A stretch of 64,000 nt of DNA from Acidimicrobiales bacterium (lineage in GTDB: Bacteria > Actinomycetota > Acidimicrobiia > Acidimicrobiales > MedAcidi-G1): contig JAKURV010000011.1 in assembly GCA_022452035.1 (NCBI GenBank), forward strand, positions 1-64,000. Direction: 5' to 3'. The notes under the pieces are model-generated. The model had not been told where the DNA came from and ran no database searches. It was given only the letters and a program-made list of their open reading frames with translations. The position numbers and the translations under genes were made by a program. Position 1 is the stretch's first letter. Each line of letters opens with the position of its first letter. Of the stretch, positions 51,805 through 61,100 are shown one piece after another.

Positions 51805-52635
51805 GTGACCACCTTGGGCGAGCGACTCGGCCAGAGCCCCGACGACCGACTCCTGATCCTCACTGCTGACCTGCTGGGGATGTGCCACGCGACAAATGTC
51901 GGCGTCTACGAGAGCATCCGCAGCGGCCTAGCCACCGGCGCCGGCCTCATGGTGCCTGGCCCGTGGGCTCGTGACGCGGCGTCCCACTATCGCGGTGAGG
52001 CGGTTGGGGTGCACCTCACTCTCAACGCCGAGTTGGACTGCTACCGCTGGCGGGCCATCACCCAGGCCCCCAGCCTCCACGACGGCGATGGTGGCTTTCC
52101 CCGCACCGTGGAGGACCTTTGGGACCACGCTGACCTGGACGAGACCCGGCGCGAGTGCCGGGCCCAACTGGAACGGGCTGTCCTCTGGGGCTTTGACATC
52201 AGCCACCTGAGTTCCCACCTCGGCGCTCTCCAAAACCGCCCTGAGTTCTTCGACCTGTACTTGGAGTTGGCCATCGACTTCGGCCTGCCCCTCCGTTTGG
52301 AGGGTGGGCAGGCCGAGGAGGGAGCCGGGTTCCCATTTCGGTCCCTGGCCGCCGACGAGGGTGTGCTGACCGTCGACCACCACCGGTCGCGCCGGCTGGC
52401 CGACCCGGCGGTCCTGGAACGGATGGCCATGGACCTCCAGCCCGGGGTGACCGAGATCGTGGTCGAGCCGGCCGCCGACACGCCGGAGTTGCGGGCCGTC
52501 TGCGACGAGTGGGGACGCCGGGTCGAACACCGGGATCTGGTGTGCGGCAACACCGAACTGCTGGCCGACCTCGACCGGGGCGGGATCACCCTGGTCAGTT
52601 GGCGGGACTTGCGCGACGCGCAACGGGCTGGCTAG
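51805..52635 (+). CDS. ChbG/HpnK (YdjC-like) family deacetylase, variant metal motif
   Basis: 276 residues of the YdjC carbohydrate-deacetylase fold. The family's N-terminal ADDFG metal motif reads ADLLG: the first Asp is kept and the second replaced by Leu. GVHLTLN (His ligand) and HLSSHLGALQ (in place of the usual DSHQH) are recognisable. Homologs deacetylate chito-oligosaccharides or hopanoid precursors; with altered motifs, activity is uncertain. GTG start with TACCGT 7 bases upstream. Confidence 0.82.
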   Translation: MTTLGERLGQSPDDRLLILTADLLGMCHATNVGVYESIRSGLATGAGLMVPGPWARDAASHYRGEAVGVHLTLNAELDCYRWRAITQAPSLHDGDGGFPRTVEDLWDHADLDETRRECRAQLERAVLWGFDISHLSSHLGALQNRPEFFDLYLELAIDFGLPLRLEGGQAEEGAGFPFRSLAADEGVLTVDHHRSRRLADPAVLERMAMDLQPGVTEIVVEPAADTPELRAVCDEWGRRVEHRDLVCGNTELLADLDRGGITLVSWRDLRDAQRAG

Positions 52636-52644
52636 GCCTCCGAC

Positions 52645-53040
52645 TCAGAACTCGGTACGAGCCGCCAGGTCAGCCAGCAGGTCGGCCCATGCAGGGCCGC
52701 CGAACACTGTCCGGAGGTCGAACACGTAGCGGGCGTAGGCGTCCTCCACCTTGCACCGACCGGTCATGTAGGCCACGTCGGGGTCCAGATCCCCCCGGAA
52801 CTGGGCCACCGCGTCGGCGTACTTCCAGGTGACTGTGGCCTCGGCCTCGCCGTCGCGTCCGACCAGCACCTCAGCCACCCGACCGTCGGACACCACGAGC
52901 CGGAACTGGACCTTGCCGTGCGGCGTGCTGGTCACCACAAACCGCACCACCCCATCCACGCCGGGCTGTTCGGGGAGGCCGGCTGCTCCGTCGGCCAGGT
53001 TGGTCAGCCACTCCTCGGACAGGAACGAGAGAGTGGCCAT
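52645..53040 (-). CDS. SCP2 sterol-carrier-like protein
   Basis: 131 residues resembling the SCP2 fold: VRFVVTSTPHGKVQFRLVVSDGRV, ATVTWKYADAVAQFRGDLDPDVAYMTGRCKVED, the usual lipid-binding sheet and the Gly-x-Lys-x-Asp segment. Probably binds a hydrophobic ligand in the cytoplasm. Its ATG shares bases with the mca stop (TGATG), so expression is tied to Mca. Confidence 0.82.
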   Translation of the reverse strand: MATLSFLSEEWLTNLADGAAGLPEQPGVDGVVRFVVTSTPHGKVQFRLVVSDGRVAEVLVGRDGEAEATVTWKYADAVAQFRGDLDPDVAYMTGRCKVEDAYARYVFDLRTVFGGPAWADLLADLAARTEF

Positions 53041-53939
53041 CAGGCGGCCGACTCCCCGGCGGTCCGGATTCCGACGAAGAGATCCTCCTCGACCTCCCCG
53101 TCTGCCGGATGGCCGACTTGGCTGACCTCCAACCGGTACTCGTCAAACGGGTGAATGGTCCGGGCCACCTCGTCGGGAAGCCCGAACCAGAACGAAGACG
53201 CCGGGTCGATCTGCGTGGCGTGCGCCCGGAGCGCGTCGACCCCCACCTGCCAGTGGTCAGCAATCGGCACCCTCGTGGTGATCAGGTGATCCCGCGACGG
53301 GCGCTCGAACCACCAATCGTCGTACGGCGACTCCAGGCCCAGCTCCAGGAACTTGGCGTGCCGTCCGAGGATCCGGGCCCTCGACCACAGGGTGAAGTAG
53401 AGCTTCGACGGTTGCCAGGCCGGTCCGGCCTCCGGGTAGCACCGTGGGTCGCCAGCGGCATGGAAGGCGGGTACCGAGACGTCGTGCACCTGGACGTGGT
53501 CCGGATGGTCGTACTCCCCCCGGGCATCCGGGTAGGTGACGATGACCTGTGGGCGGACCCGGCGGATGATGGCCACCAGACGGCCGACGGCCTCGTCTTG
53601 ATCGGCGTTAGCGAAGGCCCCGGGGTGGGCGTTGGCCTCCGAGTCCTTCATGCCTGAGTCCCGGTAACCGAGCATGACAACCTCGTCGTAGCCGATGATC
53701 TCGGCCGCCCGGGCCAGCTCGGCCTCTCGCACCGTGGTGATGTTGGCGTGGACCTCCGGCTGGTCCATGGCCGGATTCAGGACGTCGCCCGCTTCGCCCC
53801 CTGTGCAACAGACCAGCACACAGTGGACTCCCTCGGCGTGCAGGGAGGCCACGGTGGCCGCTCCCTTGGAGGCCTCGTCGTCCGGATGGGCATGAACAGC
53901 CAGGAGGCACAACGGGACGTCGGGAGAAACGGCGGACAC
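53040..53939 (-). CDS. mca: Mycothiol S-conjugate amidase
   Basis: Cleaves mycothiol-toxin conjugates to export mercapturic acids. 299 residues; AVHAHPDDEASKGAAT is very close to the mycobacterial Mca start, with CCTGGEAGDVLNP, GYRDSGM and the third zinc ligand in EYDHPDHVQVH; the C-terminal SSFWFGLPDEVARTIHPFDEY also fits Mca rather than MshB. Implies that the cell makes mycothiol. GTG start with TACCGT 8 bases upstream. Confidence 0.92.
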   Translation of the reverse strand: MSAVSPDVPLCLLAVHAHPDDEASKGAATVASLHAEGVHCVLVCCTGGEAGDVLNPAMDQPEVHANITTVREAELARAAEIIGYDEVVMLGYRDSGMKDSEANAHPGAFANADQDEAVGRLVAIIRRVRPQVIVTYPDARGEYDHPDHVQVHDVSVPAFHAAGDPRCYPEAGPAWQPSKLYFTLWSRARILGRHAKFLELGLESPYDDWWFERPSRDHLITTRVPIADHWQVGVDALRAHATQIDPASSFWFGLPDEVARTIHPFDEYRLEVSQVGHPADGEVEEDLFVGIRTAGESAA

Positions 53940-53947
53940 GGGCTGGA

Positions 53948-53953
53948 ACGGTA
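53948..53953 (-). promoter_or_regulatory. Putative -10 box of mca (leaderless)
   Basis: TACCGT ends 8 bases before the mca GTG. Confidence 0.5.
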
Positions 53954-54031
53954 GCGGCCACGACCGGGCCCGAAGCGCCCTCAGACGTGCTCCGTAGTAC
54001 GTTGCTGAGAGACGTCGCGAGGAGAAGTCTG

Positions 54032-54481
54032 ATGGATCCCGAGGTCTGGCGCTGGATCTGGCTGGCCACCGCCGCCACGTTCATCGTCGGTGAAATCGCC
54101 ATGACCGGGGCGTTCTTCCTCCTACCGTTCGGCGTGGGAGCCGCCGCGGCAACAGCGGTCGCCTTCACCGGAGCTAACGCCACCTGGCAGTGGCTGGCCT
54201 TCGTGCTGGTCTCGATCGCCGCCTTCGCCGGCATCCGACCGATGGCCCGCCGGATGAGACGGGGCGGCAACCCGGTCGGTGTGGGGGCCGATCGCCTGGT
54301 CGGCGAGACCGGCGTCGTGGTGACCGACCTCTCCCCCGATCCCGAACACCTGGGCACCGTCCGGATCGGACGCGAGGAGTGGCATGCCGAGACCCCGGAC
54401 CGCGGACACCTCCCGGCCGGCACCTCCGTCGAAGTGGTCCGGATCGAAGGCACCCGCGCCGTGGTCCAATCCACCCACTAA
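54032..54481 (+). CDS. NfeD-like membrane protein
   Basis: 149 residues: two or three membrane helices (about 10-30, 35-55, 57-72) followed by an OB-fold domain (VGETGVVVTDLSPDPEHLGTVRIGREEWHAE ... VVRIEGTRAVVQ), the short NfeD form. NfeD proteins pair with SPFH proteins in membrane microdomains; the next gene, 39 bases on, is one. ATG with GAGGAG about 8 bases upstream. Confidence 0.9.
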   Translation: MDPEVWRWIWLATAATFIVGEIAMTGAFFLLPFGVGAAAATAVAFTGANATWQWLAFVLVSIAAFAGIRPMARRMRRGGNPVGVGADRLVGETGVVVTDLSPDPEHLGTVRIGREEWHAETPDRGHLPAGTSVEVVRIEGTRAVVQSTH

Positions 54482-54520
54482 TCCGAACGACAGACACCAC
54501 CGACCCGAGGAGCACCACCA

Positions 54521-55528
54521 ATGGCCGCCACGATCGTCCTAATTGTCATCGCCTTCGTCCTGTTTGCTTTCGCAGCGTCCGGGATCAAGATCGTTCGGCC
54601 GTACCAGAAGGGCATCGTCGAACAGCTGGGTCGCTACAAGGCCACCGTCGATCCGGGCCTGAAGCTGATCATCCCGTTCATTCAGTCCCTGACCCGGGTG
54701 GACATGCGGGAGCAGGTAATCGACGTGCCCCCACAGGAGGTCATCACCAAGGACAACGTGACGGTCACCGTGGACGCCGTCATCTACTTCGAGCCCACCG
54801 ACGCCCAGCGACTTATCTACAACGTGGCCAACTTCATCCTGGCTGTCACCAAGCTGGCCCAGACCAACCTCCGAAACGTGATCGGCGACATGTCGCTGGA
54901 CAATGCCCTGACGTCCCGAGACAACGTCAACGTGGCCCTTAGGGAGGTACTCGACGACGCTACCGACAAGTGGGGCGTTCGGGTAGTCCGCGTGGAGATC
55001 CAGCGGATCGACCCACCGGCCGACGTGATGCACGCCATGCACGAGCAGATGAAGGCCGAGCGGAACCGTCGGGCCGTCGTTCTGGAGGCCGACGGCGGTC
55101 GGGAGGCGGCCATCACCCGGGCCGAGGGTGACAAGCAAGCAGTCATCCTGGCCTCCGAGGCCGTCCGGCAGCGGGCCATCCTGGAGGCCGAGGGCGAGGC
55201 CGAGGCCATCCGGGCCGTGGCCGACGCCGAGCGGTACCGCCAACTGACGGTGGCCGAGGGCGAGGCCGCTGCTGTACGCAGCGTCTACGGCGCCATTCAC
55301 GACGGCGATCCGACGCCCGACCTGCTGGCCATCAAGTACCTAGAAGCGCTGGGAACAGTGGCCGACGGACGGGCCACCAAGATCTTCCTGCCCGCCGACA
55401 TGAGCGCCACTCTCGGCTCGCTGGGCGCCATCGCCGAACTGTTCACCGGCGACGAACCGGAGGACGACCGTCTAGAGATGTCGGCCGGGGACGCGGCTCC
55501 CGACGAGCCCGAAGACGCGGCCGGCTGA
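54521..55528 (+). CDS. SPFH/Band 7 family protein (QmcA/paraslipin type)
   Basis: 335 residues: N-terminal membrane anchor (about 3-24), SPFH domain beginning KIVRPYQKGIVEQLGRYKATVDPGLKLIIPF, with VDVPPQEVITKDNV and LRNVIGDMSLDNALTSRDNVN, then an Ala/Glu-rich coiled coil (EAEGEAEAIRAVADAERYRQL) and an acidic tail. Forms large membrane-associated oligomers. ATG with GAGGAG 8 bases upstream; partner of the NfeD gene. Confidence 0.94.
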   Translation: MAATIVLIVIAFVLFAFAASGIKIVRPYQKGIVEQLGRYKATVDPGLKLIIPFIQSLTRVDMREQVIDVPPQEVITKDNVTVTVDAVIYFEPTDAQRLIYNVANFILAVTKLAQTNLRNVIGDMSLDNALTSRDNVNVALREVLDDATDKWGVRVVRVEIQRIDPPADVMHAMHEQMKAERNRRAVVLEADGGREAAITRAEGDKQAVILASEAVRQRAILEAEGEAEAIRAVADAERYRQLTVAEGEAAAVRSVYGAIHDGDPTPDLLAIKYLEALGTVADGRATKIFLPADMSATLGSLGAIAELFTGDEPEDDRLEMSAGDAAPDEPEDAAG

Positions 55529-55548
55529 CGACCCGAGCACCCAAGGTG

Positions 55549-55567
55549 GACCGGCCGGAGGCCGGTC
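55549..55567. terminator. Hairpin between convergent SPFH and PhoU-like genes
   Basis: Perfect 8-bp stem GACCGGCC / GGCCGGTC with a 3-base loop; its right arm includes the first base of the minus-strand stop codon. No U-tract. Likely bidirectional terminator. Confidence 0.5.
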
Positions 55568-56786
55568 AGCCAGCAGGAACCAGTTCGTCCCCGCCCTCGT
55601 CGTCTTCCACCAGTTCCCAACCGCACATGGCGGCCAGGAGTGCCTGGCCCTCCTCGGGACCGCTGGCGATGATCTCGTCGCCGGCAGCCAGGCACACCGG
55701 CCCCCGTGGCCGATAGATGTACCCGCCACCGCGGCGGATGGCCAAAACCGTGAAGCCAGGCTCGATGTTTAACTTGAGGTCCTTGAGCATCGAGCCGTCG
55801 AGGGTCGAGTCGGAGGCCACCGGGAATCGCACCACCACCTCGTCGGCCTCTGCGAGGGCTATACCCAGGATGGGGTGGAGTTCCTCGTCCTCCTCAACCA
55901 GCCAAACCATGGCCTTAGCCTGGTCACCCAGGTCCTCGGCCGCCTCGGCTAGGTGGAGCAAGCCTCGCAGCGCCGTGGGGTCCAGGCCATCGGCTGCCGC
56001 GCGCAGCACCCACAGTTCGAGCTGTTCCTTCATCTCGTCTAACCGCTCCTCTAGGTGTCGAACCTCTGCGGCCAGGCCCTGATCCCCGAGCACCAGGGCG
56101 CTGTAGGCCAGGCCCACGGCAGCCTCCGACAGGTTCTTCATCTCGACTAGGACGTCGACCGCCCGGTCTAGGTCGGTCAGCGCCTCCCCGTCGTCGGAAT
56201 GCGGAGGCTCCCAAACCGGGGCGGCGGCCAGCTCTCGAAGTCGGGTGATTCCGTCCGGGGACCCGTGCAGGAACAGGACGTCACCGGGTACGAGCACTGT
56301 GTCGCCGTCCACATGGGTGATCCACTGCCGGCTGCGACGGACCGCCATAACCCGCATTCCGGCCTGCACGGTCAGTTCGAGGGCCGACAGCGGCCGGTGG
56401 GCCATGTGGGAACCCTCGCTGACCAGTACCCGGTGCGAGACCTCCTCCGCGTCGGACAGGTCGGCCACCAACTGTTGGGGAATGCCCAGCCGGTGGGTGA
56501 CGATCCGGGCGATGTCCACCGCGTCGTTGGCCATGCGCTCGATGGCCGAGACCACCTGGAGCACCGACGACATGCCCTCCGCCTCCCGGGGACTCCGGGC
56601 GGCCAGAACGCACACGGCGCGCATGTCGTGGACCAGCTCGGTCATCTGCTGCTCCAGTTCGTCGACCTCTTCGGCCATGTCCGGGTCACCGAAGTAGACC
56701 GAGGCGTACGCCAAGTCCACCATCAGTTCCGAGGTGTCCTTGGCCTCAGCCAGCATGGCCCGCAGGTTGCGGGGTCTATCGTCCAT
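55566..56786 (-). CDS. Duplicated PhoU/TrkA-C regulatory protein
   Basis: 406 residues made of two copies of the same module: PhoU-like helical domain (about 10-100 and 205-300) followed by a TrkA-C/RCK_C domain (about 115-187 and 315-388). Repeated landmarks are VMAVRRSRQWIT with PGDVLFLHGSPDGI, and VLAIRRGGGYIY with AGDEIIASGPEEG. TrkA-C domains bind small ligands and gate ion transporters, and an SLC41-type transporter lies 88 bases upstream on the same strand. ATG with GAGG 5 bases before; TACCAT further upstream may be a -10. Cytoplasmic regulator; ligand unknown. Confidence 0.87.
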   Translation of the reverse strand: MDDRPRNLRAMLAEAKDTSELMVDLAYASVYFGDPDMAEEVDELEQQMTELVHDMRAVCVLAARSPREAEGMSSVLQVVSAIERMANDAVDIARIVTHRLGIPQQLVADLSDAEEVSHRVLVSEGSHMAHRPLSALELTVQAGMRVMAVRRSRQWITHVDGDTVLVPGDVLFLHGSPDGITRLRELAAAPVWEPPHSDDGEALTDLDRAVDVLVEMKNLSEAAVGLAYSALVLGDQGLAAEVRHLEERLDEMKEQLELWVLRAAADGLDPTALRGLLHLAEAAEDLGDQAKAMVWLVEEDEELHPILGIALAEADEVVVRFPVASDSTLDGSMLKDLKLNIEPGFTVLAIRRGGGYIYRPRGPVCLAAGDEIIASGPEEGQALLAAMCGWELVEDDEGGDELVPAG

Positions 56787-56874
56787 CAGGTCCTCACTCG
56801 ATGTCGTGGGTCAATGGTATTCCCGGCCGTCGGGCAGCCAGAGAGGGGTTCCGGGGAGAGGCGGGGGTCGGTCC

Positions 56875-58089
56875 TCATACCACCCCCACGGCCACCATGG
56901 CCAGGATCAGGGCGAACGCACCGGCGAGGTCCAGGGTCGACAGCACGACCGGAATCCCGTAGGTGTCCGGATCCAGGCCGAACCGGAAGGCAGCCATCGT
57001 CGTGTAGTAGGCCACTACAACGACCAGCACTGTGGCCGCCACCCCGGCCAGCAGGACGACGGTCATCAGGTCTCCCAGCCCCGGTGTGGTCTGGCCGGTG
57101 GCCACCGAGGCCCACTGGGCCACGACAGCGCAGAACGCGAAGACCGGAACCGCCAACAGGCCCAAGGAACGGGCCTCCCGGAAACTGGAGCGGCTAGGCA
57201 GGGGCGTGGCGTCGTCCAGGCCCAGGTGGAACTGGGTGGACAGGCGGCTGGACAGGATGCCACCCAGAGCGCCGGCCGTCCCGAGAAAGGCCGGTAGGAC
57301 CACCAGTAGGGCCTCGGCGGCCAGCAGGTCGTCGAGCCGCTTCTCGATGGTCACCCCGGCCACCAGGTCCAGCAGGCCGGCAGCGACCAGCACGGGAACC
57401 GACTGGCGGACGATCCGCCGTACGTCGACCAGGGAGGTCCGCCAGGCAGCCACGAGGGCCGCCACGGCCGCCAATCCCAGGATGCCCCCCATGGCCTCGG
57501 TCAGCCCGGAGCGGTCGGCCAGGGTGGCCGCCACCACGAGGGCGGGCACGGTGGCCAGGTCGCCCAGCGTGCTGACCAGGGGGGCCGTCACGTTGTCGAG
57601 GTCCCATCCGAACCGGACTGACCCAGCGGCTAGACCCAGGCTGACCGCACCCACCACCACCGAGGCCAGCAAGCCGCCGACGGTGGAGACCACCACGAAG
57701 TCGGCCACACCCATGGTGGGGGCGATGCCGAACACGATGGCCGTGCCCCGGGCCATGAGCCCGAGGAGGGCGCTCAGGGCGAGGGTCAGGACGGAGGCTC
57801 CCAACAGGTTCTGGCCGACCACTCCGTCGACGCGACCCGAGAGGCGGAAGGTGCCGGTGTGCACGGCGGTCCCCAGACGGCTCCCCATGGCACCGAACAC
57901 GTTGCCCCTCAGGGCGATGGCCCCTGGCACGAGGAGCAACAGGCCGGGAAGGTCGGTCAAGGTCCCATCGGCGGCGGCCAACACCAAGCCCCCCGCCGAG
58001 GCAGCCACCACTCCGATGGCGAGCGCGACGATCCGCTGGCGAGCGTCGGTCGTGGGGACAACCGAGAGGGAAAGCGACGCGGAACGCAT
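56875..58089 (-). CDS. SLC41/MgtE-type divalent cation transporter, duplicated membrane domain
   Basis: 404 residues, nearly all membrane. Two homologous halves, each with the SLC41/MgtE loop: GNVFGAMGSRLGTAVHTG in the first and GTAGALGGILSSRLSTQFHLG in the second. The cytoplasmic MgtE N and CBS gating domains are absent, so regulation may be supplied by the PhoU/TrkA-C protein next door. The ATG at 58089 is supported by CACACT 7 bases upstream; an in-frame GTG two codons earlier is possible. Probable Mg2+ or other divalent cation transporter. Confidence 0.88.
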   Translation of the reverse strand: MRSASLSLSVVPTTDARQRIVALAIGVVAASAGGLVLAAADGTLTDLPGLLLLVPGAIALRGNVFGAMGSRLGTAVHTGTFRLSGRVDGVVGQNLLGASVLTLALSALLGLMARGTAIVFGIAPTMGVADFVVVSTVGGLLASVVVGAVSLGLAAGSVRFGWDLDNVTAPLVSTLGDLATVPALVVAATLADRSGLTEAMGGILGLAAVAALVAAWRTSLVDVRRIVRQSVPVLVAAGLLDLVAGVTIEKRLDDLLAAEALLVVLPAFLGTAGALGGILSSRLSTQFHLGLDDATPLPSRSSFREARSLGLLAVPVFAFCAVVAQWASVATGQTTPGLGDLMTVVLLAGVAATVLVVVVAYYTTMAAFRFGLDPDTYGIPVVLSTLDLAGAFALILAMVAVGVV

Positions 58090-58169
58090 GTCCACCAGTG
58101 TGCTGGACCGCCGGTTGGGTGGTCGTGACCATTCCGCGGCCGGCGAGCCCGGAGGGCGACCGGGACGGC

Positions 58170-61100
58170 TCACCGGAAGTCCCGAGATCGGGACGGGAGC
58201 CGAACCCCAAGCGGCTCCAAGAGCTCGGCCACCACGTTGACCACCCCGTCGGAGGCCTCCACCCGGCCCCGGATCAGCAACGCCGAGGCGCCGGCCGCTA
58301 CCTCCCGGTAGTGGGCCCAGCACCCCTTCGAGACAACCACGTTGACCAACCCGGTCTCGTCCTCCAGGTTCAGGAAAGTGACCCCACCGGCGGTGTGGGG
58401 TCGCTGGCGGTGAGTGACCACCCCAGCCACCCGAACCCGGGTCCCGTCGTCCACCGACCGAAGGTCGGCCGCCGTGACCACCCCGGCGGCGGCCAAGCGG
58501 GAGCGGAGGAACCGGGTGGGGTGGCCGTCGGGCGATACTCCGGTGGCCCACAGGTCGGCCCGGGCTAATTCCGATTCGGTCATGGCGGGCAAGGGTGGCG
58601 ACTGTGTTCCGGTGACCACTCCGGCGAGGCGGTCGGGCCCGGTGGCGACCAGGGCCCCCGCCGTCCACAGGGCCTCCCGTCGGGCCACGTCGAAGCAGGC
58701 GAACGCCCCGGCGGTGGCCAACGCCTCCATGGCTAACCGCCCCGGGTCCACCCGTCGCTGGAGGTCCTCGATCGACGCGTAGGGACGGGCCGCCGTAATG
58801 GCAGCGGCCAGGTCCCGGCCGACGCCCCGGACCGACCCGATGCCCATCCGCAGGGCCGGACCGGTGGGGGCCGGGACGTCCGAAACCTCCCGTGTCCCCC
58901 GATCGGAGACCCCCGGTTCGAGGGTGGCGTCAGCCTCCGACTGGTTCAGGTCCGGGGTGCGGACCTCCACCCCGTGGCGTCGGGCGTCCTGGGCCAGGGT
59001 GTGGGGCGAGTAGAAGCCCATGGGCTGGGCGTTCAACAACCCGGCACAGAACGCCGCCGGGTGGTGGAACTTGAGCCAGCAGCTGGCGTACACCAGGTGG
59101 GCGAAGGACACGGCGTGGCTCTCCGGAAAGCCGTAGTCGGCGAAGGCGGCCATCTTCTGCCAGACCTGTTCGGCCACGTTAGACGGGACCTCCCGCTCCC
59201 CCGCCCCGTCCAGGAACCGCTGGTGCAAAGCCTCCATGCGGGTGTGGCTCCGCTTGGAACCCATGGACTGCCGGAGCCGGTCGGCCTCGGCGGCGGTGAA
59301 CCCGGCCACGTCGATGGCCAGCTGCATGAGCTGCTCCTGGAACAGCGGGATTCCGAGGGTCTTGGCCAGAGCGTTCTCGCACAGCGGGTGGAGGTAGGTG
59401 ACCTCCTCCTGCCCGTTGCGACGTCGGATGTAGGGGTGGACCGAACCGCCCTGGATGGGCCCGGGACGAATGAGGGCGATCTCGACCACCAGATCGTGGA
59501 AGCACCGGGGTCGGAGACGGGGCAGGGTGGCCATCTGGGCCCGGCTTTCGATCTGGAACACCCCGACGGTGTCGGCGGCACAGACCATGTCGTAGACGGC
59601 CTCATCCTGGGGTAGTCGAGCCAAATCCACCTGGATGCCCTCGTGGTCGGCCACCAGGTCCACGGTGTGGTGCAGGGCGCTGAGCATCCCTAGACCCAGC
59701 AGGTCGAACTTGACCAGGCCCACGGCTGCGCAGTCGTCCTTGTCCCACTGCAGCACGCTCCGGTCGGCCATGCGTCCCCACTCCACCGGGCAGACCTCGG
59801 CCATCGGCCGGTCGCAGATCACCATCCCCCCCGAGTGGATCCCGAGGTGCCGGGGGGTGTCGCACAGTTCGTCGGCTAGAGCGACCACGTCGTCGGGGAG
59901 CCGGGAGGTGCCACCCGAGACCCCCTCCCGGCCTCCGACGATCCGGTCCCACCGGTCCACCCCCCGAGCGAAGGCGTCCTGCTGACCCGGGGCGTACCCC
60001 AGGGCCCGGGCTGCGTCGCGGATCGCCGAGCGGGGCCGGTAGGTGATGACGTTGGCTACCTGTGCGGTGTGGCGCCGGCCGTAACGGCCGTACACGTACT
60101 GGATGACCTCCTCCCGTCGATCGCTCTCGATGTCGAGGTCGATGTCGGGAGGGCCCTCGCGTTCCGGGGAGAGGAAGCGTTCGAAGAGCAGGCCGAGGCC
60201 CACGGCGTCGGCGTTGGTGATGCCCAGCGCGTAGCAGACGGCCGAATTGGCCGCCGACCCCCTCCCCTGGCAGAGGATTCCAGACCGACGGCAGAACCCG
60301 ACGATGTCCCACACCACGAGGAAGTAGCCCGAGAAGCCCATGGTGGCAATGACGTCCAGCTCCCGATCCACCTGAGCCCAAGCACCGGCCACCCACTCCG
60401 AGCCCCGGGGCCCGTACCGGTCCGTGGCCCCCTCAGCGGCCAAGCGTCGGAGGAAGCCCATCTCGTCCAGCCCGCTAGGGCATGGGTAGGGCGGTAGGCC
60501 GGGGGCCACCAGGCGGAGGTCGAAGGCGCACCGCCGACCTACCTCGGCGGCCAGAGCTACCGACCCGGGCCATCGGGCGAACCGTCGCTCCTGCTCGGCC
60601 CCCGACCGGAGGTGGGCAGTGCCGGCCGCCGGGAGCCAGCCGTCCAGGTCGTCCATAGACCGGCGGGCCCGGACAGCGGCCAGGGCGGTGGCTAGCCGAC
60701 GACGGGCCGGCCGGTGGTAGTGAACGTTGTTAGTGGCCACCAGCCCGACCCCGGCGGCAGCGGCCACTCCGGCCAGGGCGTCATTCCGCTCAGCGTCCAC
60801 CGGGTGGCCGTGGTCCCAAACCTCGACCAGTACCCGGTCCCGGCCGAACCGATCCACCAGGTCGTCTAGAGCCTGGCGGGCCGCCGTCGGCCCTCCAGAC
60901 TCCAGGGCCGCCGGAACGGTGCCCTTCCGGCATCCGGTGAGGACCATCCACCGTGGATCGGTCCCAGCCAGCTCGGCCAGAAGGTCCAACGACAGGCGGG
61001 GATGGCCCTTGGTCCCGGCTAGTTGCGCCTCGGTGATGGCCGTGCCCAGCCGGGCATAGCCGGCTGGTCCGTCGGCCAGGACCACCAAGTGGTGGGCCGC

